Assembly (NCBI GenBank): GCA_017979445.1
Contig: CM030718.1
Coordinates: 17,028,760 to 17,092,759, forward strand
Origin: Akebia trifoliata
Lineage: Eukaryota; Streptophyta; Magnoliopsida; Ranunculales; Lardizabalaceae
Length of the DNA: 64,000 bases
Direction: 5' to 3'
Position 1 is the first letter of the stretch, and the number at the start of each line of letters is the position of its first letter. Positions 23,554 to 35,441 of this stretch are shown piece after piece. Both the position numbers and the translations under genes were made by a program. The notes below the pieces were generated by a model, which was not told where the DNA came from, did no database searches, and saw only the letters and a list, made by a program, of their open reading frames with translations.

Positions 23554-24793
23554 GACCCGACTCCAGATCCAGAATCTCAAGTTATGAGAAAAGAAAATGC
23601 GAACAACCATTTTGCTCACAAATTAAAATATACATTAAATATTTAAACTAATATTATGGCTTCTTGAACCCATGCTTCGTAGCCATTGCAAATCTGGAAA
23701 AAAAAAATGATGAATAGAGCATGAACTTAACAAATTGGTGAGTTCACTCTAACATCCAAAACATAATTATTACTTTCAAAATTACCGCAAAACAAAATAA
23801 ACTATCTTTCAATGGCCTTATATGTATAAAATAAAAATATCAAAAGTTCAATAAAAAAAACAATCATTCAAATAATCAAAGCCTCGTGTTCCCTTATAAT
23901 GAGCACCTCTTGATTTGATAACTCGGTGAATGTTACTATATGGTCGTTTTTCACAATTGAGACCAAACAATCCTTGACGCATGCAACCCCCAAACACTAC
24001 ATGATCACACATTTTTTTCAGCCTTATATTGTAGTGCTCTCCACCCCCTCCTTATCGAATCATAACTCAATCTTATTGATCCAGTCATTGGAATTATGAA
24101 TCAATTTTTTGGGTAATATATATACTATATGAGATTCTTACTAAAAGAATATTTTCTTTTTTAAATTATTCATGGAAATAAAATAACTGATTCAATGTCA
24201 ACATCTATATCATGATCATACCATGATTAAAGAAAATATTAAGATAAATTTATCAAACTAAAATACTAATTTTAATTCAATAAATTTTACAACATCAATA
24301 ATCGTGACATAATCGAAATAATCAATTATTAAAATAATATTATATTCACATTATTTAAACTAATTTAAACAATGATAGATGTTGAAACAGGTATCACAAC
24401 AAGATAATAATTAATGATTTTAGTAAAAATATTCATAAATTTGATTTTTTTTTATATTAAAATCTTAATAGAACTTTTGGTTCAAATGTCTAATAGAAAT
24501 GAAGTTTCTAGTTTCCACAAAAATTGTATAGCTCTTTGTTCTATTCCCAATGAACTTGATTTCACCCTGATTCGACATTCACATAAAAAAGTTGCACTTG
24601 TTTTTAATAACATTGCATAGAATACTATTTCATTTATTGAATTTTATTTATTTATTTTGGATCTTATTATTATTAGTTTATAGAAAAATATAAATACAAC
24701 ATTATCGTATCACCATATCAAACATTCAAAAAATCAAAGCATGAAAATACATGATTTTTATAAAAAATAATTAATTATATTTAAGAGTTATAA
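23554..24793 (+). repeat. Long direct repeat, copy 2
   Basis: Partner of 21873-23012, described there. It includes the segment missing from copy 1 (TTCTTGAACCCATGCTTCG and following). Confidence 0.75.
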
Positions 24794-24888
24794 CCACTCA
24801 CTTATTTTTGATAATTTTTCTTTAGAGACTGTCAATTTCATTTGTTCCAAAGCATTTTCTTCTTTTTCTTTTGTAATGTTGTCTAAAT

Positions 24889-26214
24889 TTACGCACGCAA
24901 GTATACGTATCGAAACAAGTAATAAAGTGATAAGAAAGTATCGTTCCCACGGAGACTAAATACCAATCTATTATTAATTACCAATTTATGTCAATCTAAT
25001 TTTATCCAAACAAAAGTAAAAATAGGATTTAAGACTAAACAAGAAAACTAACTGAGAAAATAAATTTGTAAATTAAAATCAATGAGTGATGAAATCTAGG
25101 TTTATAATTTCCCCCTAACAATCCACTTAATTAGATTACCTTTCCTTCTATGATAAATTAATCCACTACAATTGTCACCCAAGAACACTAAATTCTCTAC
25201 AAGCCTCTGTCGATGGTCATGTAAAAATACCCTTCTAAACTAACTCCCTATATGTCTATGAGAATTAAATTAAGAAGAATTCATTAAGAATAAGCTCTCA
25301 TAAGGGATGCACATACAACTTGAGTATATGTCTATCTCAAATTAGCATATGTTACTCTATCTAGATCATGAACACAAAATAACTCTGTCGATATTATTAA
25401 GGTTCACCGAATCAATTCAATCAATGGCCAGTTAATTAAATCGCATTAAACATAGGATAGAATAAACAATCACATGTGGAATCAGAGAAGAAAGAAATAA
25501 AACTAATCAAATATCATGAATGGGTTCCATTATAACCCTAGAATAGAAATTAGTTCATCATTGAAAAGAAAACAAAATCACAAAAGTATTCAACCATTCT
25601 TAGAGATTACAAATATCAAGAGAAGAGATAAAGTTTAGAAAGATAAAACTCAAAAATCGAATCTCCAGCTCTCGTCCTCCTTCTCGATCTTGTGCCTCCA
25701 AGAAAAACCCCAAAACTTCTGTCCCCAAATAAGGGTTAAACTTTCCTATTTATAGATATGGAATCATTAGGGTTTAAGAGTCCCAAAATCCGTCTCTAAT
25801 TCGGTCACCACAAATTAACGTGTAAAGCTGAAAACGTAAGCAGGCCATGGCCTCCCAATATATCATGCCGCGACTTGTATTTCTATATTTCTGTTATGCC
25901 ATTCTTGAATTCTCGCCGCGGCCTCGTTTTCTATCAAGCAGCGACTTGAATACTTTTTAGCTTGTATGCTTGGCTTCCTTCTTCAGAGAGTGTACCAATT
26001 TGGAGTCAGAATTTCTCCTACACGTATCCAATCATCCCAATGTTCCATATTATTCCTAATCTGTAAAATAAGCATAAAAACCAAATAAAAACATATAAAC
26101 ACATAAAAAGTATAAAACTAGCTAAACTTAAATAAAAACAACTAAAAATCTCTAGAATTAATAAAATATTATATTTAAAAGTGGTTAATTCGTAAGTATA
26201 AAACCTACTTATCA
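24889..26214 (-). mobile_element. Solo-LTR-like element, TSD TAAAT
   Basis: On the minus strand it starts TGATAAGTAGGTTTTATAC and ends with GTGGGAACGATACTTTCTTATCAC...ATACTTGCGTGCGTAA. A 'phrase' of the GTGG..CGATACT..ACTTGC kind is characteristic of the 3' ends of several plant gypsy LTRs. TAAAT flanks both sides (24884-24888 and 26215-26219). The right end is TG but the left end is not CA, so the left boundary may be off by a few bases. Length is 1326 bp with no coding sequence. Confidence 0.6.
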
Positions 26215-26481
26215 TAAATCTCAGCAACAATGGAGTTGATTTAAAAATTGAGAATAAGAGATGAAAACGGAGGCTAGGTCTCTTGATAAGAAAGAGATTA
26301 TGATTTATATATTAATACTTATGAGAGCTCCAATCACTAACTATTTTGTCTATGGGTTTCTTAAAAAATTTACAAGATTTTTTCCATAATTCACTCATCT
26401 CCATCTAAGTTTTCTCCAAAATTTTCTCTCTACTCTGCCACATGACAACTTTCAATTTTTTTAACAAAAATATTAACTATT

Positions 26482-26975
26482 TGTAAATGCAGATTTCGCT
26501 CTACCTCGAGAACTCCCTTCTTGGTGGAAGGCCTACAACGGGACCACTTTGACGATCAAGTTAAGAATTAGTGTCGAGCTAATAAGAAGTTCTCTGGGAA
26601 GATTTTTTCTAACCTTTAATGCAAATTGTAACATGGTATTTATAGTATTTCTGATTTGTAGATTTCCCAAGATCTATCCAATTTTCTTTGTTGGAGTGGT
26701 TGTGCTTGCTCTCTGGCTTGTTTGTTACAGGAGTTGCTATACCTGCCTTGGTAGGCAGGAGCAATTTCAACCGTTATGTCACGCTGAGAGCTGTCACATC
26801 TGTCCTATCAGTGACAGAGCTGTCACGCCTGACCTGTCAAGTCTCATATGCGTCCGACCCATATTTATGAAGCTCAGTACTATGCAGCACGGTATATTTC
26901 CCTTCTGACTCGGTGAGTCAAAAATTATTCCTCGAAATTGTCGCGTGTCAATATCTCTAAGAAATACCCTCCACA
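26482..26975 (-). repeat. Element 1, 3' LTR
   Basis: Minus-strand ends TGTGGAGGG...CATTTACA. It aligns throughout with 35442-35943, with many transitions and a few small indels, so the insertion is not recent. Confidence 0.9.
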
Positions 26976-27350
26976 ATACACCCTCTCTCGTGGTCTTGGA
27001 TCTAGATCCGAGACCCCGAGATAGTAACTAGCTAACACGAGGTGGTTTTCAATTGGGTGCTGATCTGACCTATCTCATTAATTGCATTAACTTATGACGT
27101 CTGACCATACGCATTCGAGGAGAACATACATTATGATTGCGTTTGTGATGTGTGCTTCCGACTGTATTTGGTGCAACACATTTATGCTCCGTACACACAT
27201 GACGCCCTGTGAATGGTGGATTACGTAGCGTATTCGTACTCTTACCTTGTTTCTAGTACCATTTAATGCATTTTCATCCTCATTATTACTTCATTTCTTG
27301 AGGGCATCCTGGCTATTGATCTGGTTATGCATCTAGAGGCCTTTTAGGCC

Positions 27351-27358
27351 TATATATA
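27351..27358 (+). promoter_or_regulatory. Candidate TATA box for the antisense ORF of element 1
   Basis: TATATATA, preceded by GGCC and followed by a T/C-rich leader, lies 225 bp upstream of the antisense ATG at 27576 on the same strand. The equivalent position in element 2 also has a TATA box. There is no direct evidence of transcription. Confidence 0.5.
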
Positions 27359-27575
27359 CTTCGTTAGTTTTCATTTTTCATTTTTCATTTTTACTTTCTG
27401 TTTTTTGTTATCTCTCTGCTCTTTGACCTCTTGTACTCTCAAGCTTGGCAACCGTGAAACAACTGCAAGTTCCCTATGTTTTTCCAACTTTCAAAGTCTT
27501 TCAAGGTTAGAAGTTAAGGCCCTCTCCCCTCTCCTCTAAAAAATCTTTTTTTCTACTATTTTATTTGCTTTCACT

Positions 27576-29360
27576 ATGGCCAGGAAGAAATCTTATTCCC
27601 CTATGCGCCCTCTGTTGGATGTGGTCAGGGGTACCTATGCTATCCATGATGACGTGAGTATGTCCTACACGGATGTACCCACGTTTTCCTAAGGTTTTGC
27701 CTTAGGTACCACCATGTTATACTGGGGAAAACTTAAGGCAAGCCTCCGAGTCCCTTTAAGTAGGCTAGCTCGGGAGGTACTGAACTTTTATCGGAGGGCC
27801 CCCAGCCTAATGAACAGATACTTCTTCTACCTCATTCATGCTCTCAGGCATATGAATGGTCGACTAGAAAAAGGTCTTCAGCTCGAGCTCCCTGATATCA
27901 GGGCTCAATTCACCCTGAAGAGGTGTCCAAACAGACAAGACTTATTTTATCTTACTAAGATGAAAGGGAAGTCGTCCTTGATCGAGTTCCCCGACTTGGG
28001 CAAAGAGTGGTTCTTGTTCCCGATAGAATTGACTGGTCGGTGGGAGAGTGCACCTAGGGACAAGTTCCCTTCCCTTGTCTACAATTCATTTAACCACCAT
28101 GGTGAGTTATATTATTTTCCCCTTCCAACCTTTCTAGATGGTTTTATTAAGTTTTAACTCTTTTATCCCCCAACTCTATAAGTCCAAACAAGGATAAATT
28201 TATCGGAGACTCGGAGGTTATCACTCATCTACTATTTAATCTAGAATCTAGAGTTATACCACTACACCACCATGTCTTTTCTTCTATCCAATCGACCAAA
28301 TCCTTCCATCACTGACCCCCAGCCCTCAAACAGCAAAGACATGGCCCTACGTTCGAACGGCCCAGCTTCCACCATGGATTCTGATTTTGAGGATGAAGTG
28401 ACAGAGGTGCCCTCATCCAACCTCAGGGATGAAGACAAGGAAGACAACCAGCTTCTTCTCAAAAAACTTCGAAGGGGGACCGACCCCCATCCCTTGAAAG
28501 TTATCCCAATTTCAACCTGCTCTCCTTCTCCTCCTACGGTTGCTATTGCACCTCTACCACCCGAGCCATCCCAAGCTTCAGCTTCTACAGTTGGGTCAAT
28601 GCAGATTGAAAATGATCCCCCACATTCTCCATGAGTAGTCAACCCTATCGTGGGTGGCCAACCCGTTACCAATCGAGATTCTGTGTTAGCCAACTTTCAA
28701 GTTACACGAGCTTTCTTTGAATCATCAGGCCTGTCGAGGGACTTGGGATCTCCAACAGTCACTTCGTAAAGGACCCGACAAAGTTTTTCAAAAACGCATT
28801 CGAAGCACTGACCACTGTAAGGAACTTTAGTAAATTCTTCTTCGTTGAGAATAATTTTGAAAATATTTTCGAGCTTTAACACTTGTTTACATAACTTCTT
28901 AGGTGCAACATGTTGTAGCCAAGCTCAGCCAATCTCAAGATGTGACATTGATCGATCTTCACAGGTTGGAAGAGGTCAGGCGAAAAAACTTCAAATTGGA
29001 AGGGATACCGCTACAGCCAATTCCTTAAAGCTCCTGCCAACTTTGGACGGTGTACAGTTCGAGCTGGAGTGGAATAAAGATCGCCAGAGGGGAAAATTGC
29101 CTCACTTAAGGATCTTTTAGAGGCCAAGGATCTAGAGAAGGAGAAGGCGCTTGAAGAGCAACTCGCATCCCTTCAAGCTCAGCTAGATGCCTCGAAAACA
29201 ACTTGGGAAAAGGCATATAATTAACTTAAGGCCAAGTTGAAAAAGGCCGAGACGTTTGAGAAGAAGAATACTGCCCCTCCCAAGCCTGCAATCGAGCAGA
29301 CTACTGAGTAGCCAACCGAGAAGACTCCCGATGATGCTAGCACTCTTGTCAACGCCTAAT
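27576..29360 (+). pseudogene. Antisense ORF of element 1 (opposite strand to gag-pol)
   Basis: Read on the plus strand. It starts with ATG at 27576 (MARKKSYSP.RP), has one in-frame TAA at 27690, and continues in the same frame to 28157. The core includes LPDIRAQF, FPDLGKEWFLFPIELTGRWE and YNSFNHHG. A GGTGAGT at 28101 could be a splice donor; a frame with NKDKFIGDSEVI follows near 28190. After further frame changes come an acidic/proline-rich part (28272-28634) and then a Lys/Glu/Ala/Leu-rich stretch at about 29105-29260 that looks like a coiled coil. The homologous ORF of element 2 (45823-47578) has the same order. I cannot assign a biochemical function. Confidence 0.75.
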
Positions 29361-29754
29361 TTTTTGTTGTGCCGATTTTGTAATTTGTAAATTTGGATAG
29401 AAATTTTCATTTTGTGTACTAACAACTTCTCTATCAATGAAAAATCTATTTTTGGTTTTAAGTTTTAGTCTTTGATTCTGAAGTAAGAAACCTTAGAGAC
29501 TTTACAGTTTTTATATAAATCTACTCGAATCGACTTATCGATTTAATAGCACCTTTGGACTCTTGCCAAGGTTTTTAACGAATCTAACTTTTGTCATCGT
29601 GACACGCCAAGCCTTTTGCTAAACCAACTTGTATCCAAAGCTAGGAACTAAAAACTTTAACTAAATCTGACATATTTAACTTAGTAATAATACCGAGCTA
29701 TCGAAGGGTTTCAATCATATTATTCACCAAATTGGGCTCTACTCTCGTAAAGGG

Positions 29755-29985
29755 ACGAGGTTTTTTTTTAAACCAACTCCTTTGTTGGGCTTGCAACAGT
29801 GAAGGGCCAAGGCTTTTCATTAAACCAACCCCTTGGTTGAGCTCGGCACCAGTGAAAGGCCAAGGCTTTTTGATAAACCAACCCTTTGGTTGGACTCGGC
29901 ACTAGTTAAGGGCCAAGGCTTTTCGTTAAACCAATCCCTTGGTTGGGCTCGGCACTAGTGAAGGGCCAAGGCTTTGTTTGAGTAA
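29755..29985 (-). repeat. Tandem repeat block of element 1, ~55 bp unit, four copies
   Basis: The repeated phrase is AAACCAACCC.TTGGTTG..CTCGGCAC.AGT.AAGGGCCAAGGCTTTT, four times. It lies between the integrase end and the end of the antisense ORF, the same slot as the array at 44961-45650 in element 2, but the unit sequence is different. Confidence 0.85.
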
Positions 29986-30113
29986 CTGAACGTGGTAGAG
30001 CTTGGAGATAAATGTTTTTATTGATAGTATCTTTTGAGTTGGAAGGCATTCCATGGGTTCGTGATTACATCTCCTGTTACTATTTTTAAATAATACACCA
30101 TGCTTTCTCGACT

Positions 30114-31060
30114 TTATAGACAATGTACGATCATTCCCATAGCACCGAGCTTCCCACTATTAAGTTCCTTTATGTTGGCGAACACTTTCCTCAATACCAT
30201 ATCTCCGACCTTGAATTTCCTTTTCCATACCTTCTTGTCGTAAGACTTCTTTACCTGTTGTTGAGACCATACAAGTCTTTCCAGCACCCTCTCCCGAGTT
30301 TCATCCAATCAATCTAGGTTTCATGCTATGATTTTCTCGTTCAGGATTGTTTCAATGACTTGCATCCTAGTGGTGGGGATTTGTACCTTAGTAAGGATAA
30401 CTGCTTCCATCCCATAAGCTAATGCAAACGGTATTAACCCTGTGACCTTTCTAGGAGTTGTTCGGTACACCCACAGTACATTGTGTAGTTCTTCCACCCA
30501 TCTTTCTTTATGCTAGGCTAACATTTTCTTTAAGTTTTCGAGGATGATTTTGTTGGAAGCCTCCACTTGCCCGTTTCGTTGTGGATACCTCGGAGATGAC
30601 TGGAATGAGCGAATCCCGTACTTTCTATAGTAGGACTGCACTCAGCCTCCCTTAAATTGTGTCCCATTCTCTGAAATCAACGCGTAAGGGATTCTGAAGG
30701 GAGTTATGATATGCTCCCATGTGAACCTAATAACATCTTCCTCTCTGATTCGAGTGAAGGGGGGTAGCCTCTACCCATCTGGTGAAGTAGTCCATTGCTA
30801 CCTAGATAAACAGCTTCCCCCATTTTTCTCGAGGCAGGGGCCCAACAATATCTATTCTCCAAATGGAAAGAGGCCAGGGAGCTATCATCAGGTGAAATTT
30901 GTTTGCAGGTTGGAGATTTAAATACCATACTTTTGACATTTGTCACACATCCTAACATATCTCTTGTAATCCTCACGCATCCTCGCCTAGAAATAGTCCT
31001 AAATTACTACCTTATTTGCTAGTGACCGACCACCCGAGTAATTGCCACATATCCCTTCGT
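30114..31060 (-). pseudogene. Element 1 integrase, degenerate
   Basis: The minus-strand reading shows the end of the zinc-binding part (CD.C), then a badly frameshifted core. The C-terminal part is clearer at 30308-30114: RERVLERLVWSQQQVKKSYDKKV followed by FKVGDMVLRKVF, the usual gypsy integrase tail (F..GD.VLRK). Integrase would insert the element cDNA; this copy cannot. Confidence 0.7.
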
Positions 31061-31268
31061 GTATTTTTGCCATCACAAGCTCAGACTCTTTTATATTCAA
31101 GCATTTTGAGAGGGGTCCTCCAAACGACATTTTGTACAGTTATCTATCAATGAGTATACACCTTTCAATCTTATAAAGGGGATTTCTAGCTTCTTTCTTA
31201 TCCTGGGAAGGGGTCTTTTTTTGGAGGTGTTCTACGTATTTCTGTATCCACCCTAGTATTCGACCAAT

Positions 31269-31472
31269 CTACATACACTCATTTTCCTTACAGTCGATGC
31301 ATGCATTTTGTTGGTACTCTAACAGCATGGCTCGTGTTTCCGAATCATCGAGCATCGAGACAATGAATGCCAGTGAATCCTCATGCATGTTCTCATCCCT
31401 TGGGATCCTACTTATTTTTACCTCGGTGAACCAGCTAAGCTCTTTTCTTACCTTTGCCAAGTATTTTGTCAT
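31269..31472 (-). pseudogene. Element 1 second RNase H (aRH-like) C-terminal part
   Basis: YLAKVRKELSWFTEVKISRI, then PRDENMHEDSLAF. The final phrase matches the RNase H end motif PREEN..AD.LA of the additional RNase H of Tat-group elements, located between the normal RT-RNase H and integrase. Confidence 0.75.
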
Positions 31473-31899
31473 TCACTAATTAGCGATTAGCTATGAGTCT
31501 GTGAACACCGTAAGTTTGCTGACCTGACCTTGAGATCTTTCGCCATCTTGAGCCTATTTATAACTACTTCATATTATGCCTTATTGTTCGAAATTCCATA
31601 CTTGAGCTTCAGTACTTTCTCAAACTTGTAATTGCTTGGAGTTACTAGTACTACTCCAATGCCTGACCCTGTATAGTTTGATGATCCGTCTACGAACATC
31701 CTCTATCCTGTCTGTTTGCTCTAGGCATCGGACTCCTCGACTGTTTCATTCGCATCCGCCTCTTCTTCCTAATCAAGATCCACGATCGAGAAGTCTATCA
31801 GGAAATTTGCCAACACCTATCCCTTTAACGTTGTCCGGCCTTCGAATTGCAGATCGTATTCCCTAAGAGTTACTGCCCATCTAGCTATCCTTCTAGACT

Positions 31900-33010
31900 T
31901 ATCCAACCTGTACATCATATCCTTAAGTGGGTGGCCAATTACTACCAGGATTCAATGAAATAGGAAGGTCGGAGTTTGTGGGCTAAGTACAACAAGGACA
32001 GGTCGATTTTCTCCATCTTTGTATACTTGGCTTTCGATGGGCTAAATATTTTGCTGACGTAATAGATCAGATATTCTAACCCGAGATCTACTTTGAATAA
32101 CACCAAGCTTATGGACACTATCATGGCTGCCAAATAGATTCCTAACTCCTCCCATTCTTCTAGAGTATTGAGTATGGGTGACTATCCTAGTATCCTTTAA
32201 GGTTGTGGAGGCTGCCTTGCATTCCTCTCTCCATGCGAACCCTTTTTCCTTTTTCAACAAGTTGAACAACAGACGGCATCTGTCTAAGACTCAACAAATG
32301 AACCTGTTCAAGGCTGCTATTCTTCCTGCTAAATTTTGCACGTGCTTCAAGTTCTTCATTTTCGGCATCTCAACCAAGGATCAGATCTGATCGATGTTCG
32401 CTTCAATAACTTTTTTTATGACGATATGCTCGAGGAATTTTTTGGAAGATACCCCGAATACGCACTTCTTAGGGTTTAGCCTCATTTGATACTCTCTCAA
32501 GCTCTCGAACGTCTCTCAGAGGTCTCTTAGGTGATTTTCTGCCTTTTTTATTTTTACTAGTAGGTCGTCGATATATACTTCGACCGTCCTCTCGATCATA
32601 TCTTCGAACATCTTGGTCACCAACCTTTGATTTGTCGCTCCTGCATTTTTCAAACTGAACAACATAATTTTAAAGTAGAATAACCCTTGCTTGGTCATGA
32701 AAGATGTTCTTTCTTGGTCCTCTACTGTTAAAGGGATCTGGTTATAACCTGAATATCTATCCATGAACGACATTCTTTCATGTCTCGAGGTGGCATCCAC
32801 AAGTCTATCGATCGTCGATAAAGGGAAGTTATCTTTTGGGTAGTCTTTATTGAGGTTAGTAATATCGATGCATACTATGATCCTCCCATCCTTCTTCAGT
32901 ACGACAACAATATTAGCTATCTACTTGGGATACTTGACTTCTCTGACAAATCCCGCTCTCAAGAATTTATTGATCTCCTCATTCACCTCTTGCCTTAAGT
33001 GTGACGACTA
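31900..33010 (-). pseudogene. Element 1 reverse transcriptase and RNase H
   Basis: The RT begins near 33000 (FLRAGFVREVKYP, a stop, then VLKKDGRI..CIDITNLN). It continues with SFMDRYSGYNQIPL, FYFKIMLFSLKNAGATNQRLV and the catalytic VEVYIDDLLVK (two Asp retained, ~32555). The connection and RNase H follow with frame changes: LNPKKCVFGVSS, then YYVSKIFSPSKAKYTKMEK near 32020. At least four stops or shifts are present, so the enzyme is not produced, although the active-site aspartates are intact. Confidence 0.85.
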
Positions 33011-33399
33011 TTTCCTTGACTTTTTGTCGAATTGGCCAGAATGTCTTATCAGCATTCAAATGGTGACATACGATGGAGGGGTTTATCGCAGGCATATCCT
33101 CAAAAGGCCATGCAAACATGTCTTTGTTAGCCCTCAACAACTGTGCTAGTTCATCCTGTTATGGCTGCAGCAATGTTACCCTGATGCTGACGAACTGTTC
33201 TCCCTTAGTTCCGAGGTCTACTTGATCTACCTCCTCATCTGTTGTCACCTGGTCTACCCGTGGTTCTCTCTATAATTGCTATAATTGTTATTCTTCAATG
33301 GGTGGCTCTTTTCTCTTCTTCTTGGACTTGGTCCCGTGACACCTTCTGGGCTTCAATGCCAAGTTGAAACACTTATGCGCCAGTTCTTGGTCTCTCCTG

Positions 33400-33803
33400 G
33401 TTTTCATCACCCCATCTTTGCTTGGGAATCATATTATCTAATGGTAGATCGACAGAACTGCCTTCATCTCATGTATCTACCTCCTTCCCAGAATGGCATT
33501 GTATCTCGAGTCTACATTGATCATTATGAACCTTGTCATAACTACCTTCGCTCCCACTATTACACGGAGTGTGATCTCTTCTACCTAGCTACTGGGAGTA
33601 CCGTTGAATCCGTACACCGTGGACTGAGTTGGAATAAGGCTTTCCGAGATTTTCATTTTTTTGCTACTTCCAAGAATGGCATGTACTAGAATTCTTTTGA
33701 GATCTACATTTCTGATCGGGAGAGCTATGACGAAAGTGTCTTGGTAAGGCATAACTATCCCTTGCAGGTCATCCTCTATGAACATTATCACCTGTTCTCT
33801 CAC
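33400..33803 (-). pseudogene. Element 1 aspartic protease region, degenerate
   Basis: The frame from 33803 reads VIMFIEDDLQGIVMPYQDTFVIALPI and then LKRILV, the start of a gypsy protease. The expected D-(S/N)-G-S active-site phrase after 'RILV' is replaced by HAILGSS, so the catalytic Asp is lost. FNGTP further on matches the conserved downstream position. Confidence 0.6.
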
Positions 33804-33904
33804 GGTCGGGCATAACTACCTTGCTCTACTGACCCCCAGGTGACTTGGTTAACTCAGACCTTATAGCGTATCTTCATCACCCTTGCCCTCGCCAAATGCC
33901 TCGA

Positions 33905-35000
33905 CTACCTCTTTGACTCATGTATCCCCGTGATAATATGTACTACCATGCGTCCCTCAGGCTTGTGATGTCTTTCCTTCTTGGGTTGTTGAGGTTGTGA
34001 TTTTTTATACTCTTCCTTCTTGGCTTTTTGTCTTCCTCCGGCTGCGGTGGCCATGTACCTCTTAAGTTTCCCGTCCTCGACTATATCTTGTATGATATGT
34101 CGTAGTCTATAACAATCCTCAATCCTGTGGTCCTTTACTCCATGGTATTCATAGTACGATTTTCCCGACTTTCCTTGATAGTCTCGAGGTGGTTGTATGA
34201 AGCCGGGGTTACTGCGTATGTGTCTTAGTATCATCGACAACTTCTCATTGAATGGCGTGTATACCCGTCTTCTCTTCCCTCTCGACTGCTCTTTCAAGTC
34301 TCGTCGTCTTTTCGTACTACCCCCATCTCTTAGCTTGGTGATCACTTTCGGGGCTTCCTAGACTCCAATACTGGTAGCAAATATTTGTGCTCTTCGTCTT
34401 ATATTTATCGATTCTTCCACCAAGATGTATTTCTACACTTTTACATAGAAATCCTCAAGTCGTGGGGGTTGGATTTCACCAAGGACTCATACAACCTTGT
34501 TCCTAGGATGATTGTTGTCGCATAGGCTGCACAAACAGTTGCCTCATCCATACCTTCGACAACTATTTCCTTGGTTTGGAATCGGGTAACAAAGGAGTGT
34601 ATACTTTCGCCGACTTCCTGTCATAAATTAAAAAACGTGTTTACTCCAACTTTTTTCTTACGTAGGTGGACAAACTGCCCGATGAACATTTCCTCCAAAT
34701 CAAAAAAAATTGTTATTGATCTAGCTTGTAGCCTTTGGAATCACGACATAGCACCGTACCTAGGAGTGGACGAGAAGAGTTTACAGAGTAAAAAATCACT
34801 GTTTTGGTACAAAACCATTTGACTCCTATAGTGGAGGACATAATTCATAGGATCCCTTATCCTGTTGTATGTCTCAAACTTTAGTAAGTGAAATGTTCTC
34901 GGGGGATCGAAGTTCATTATTACTATTGAGAACAAAATCCCCTTCAACTCTCAAATGGCATTCCGAGCTTTCTGCCTGGGATCCCTCTCTCGAGCGAGTT
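33905..35000 (-). pseudogene. Element 1 gag
   Basis: N-terminal capsid part: FHLLKFETYNRIRDPMNYV, then HYRSQMVLY..SD.LLCK.F (matching the plant retrotransposon gag pattern P.Y.G..DP..H...Y...M...G..D...C..F). The C-terminal part, 34345-33905, is rich in Arg/Lys and contains YYEYHGVKDHRIEDCYRLR, a variant of the zinc-knuckle-like C.YH...GH.T..C of Tat-group gag. Stops separate the two parts. Confidence 0.75.
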
Positions 35001-35441
35001 CATCATCCTTTCTTCTTAGTATCTCTTCAATTTCACTCCTAGTCATTGGATTTTGAGCGTCTGAACTTTCCTGTTGAGTTCTTACTACTACAGAATCCAT
35101 GGTTTGATCAGCCTCAGTCCTCTCTACTACACGGAGCGTATGCCCCTGACTTCTTTTCCCCTCTAAGCCTCCTTCAGTCTCAGTTTTCTCGTCCAGTCTT
35201 TGTCTAAGCTCATTGTTCTCCCTTCATACCATCATAATCTCATCATTCTGTTTCACCAACCCCCTGCGCATCTTCTCCCTCATTTCTATTAGCAAGTGAT
35301 GCATCACAAGCATTGGGTCTTATAGTGACAGAGGTGGATCTACTGGTAGGAGGTTTGATGGTTCTCTACGTCCTTATCTTCTAACCTTCACCATATTGGT
35401 TGTTTTTCTCCTTGTAACGTTTCCCACTGATAGAGCCAAAT

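Noticed and set aside
28262..28693. 143-codon open frame on the minus strand
   Set aside because: It is the mirror of the antisense ORF of element 1 and shows no domain; Gly/Ser/Glu-rich composition is what the complement of Pro/Ser-rich codons gives.
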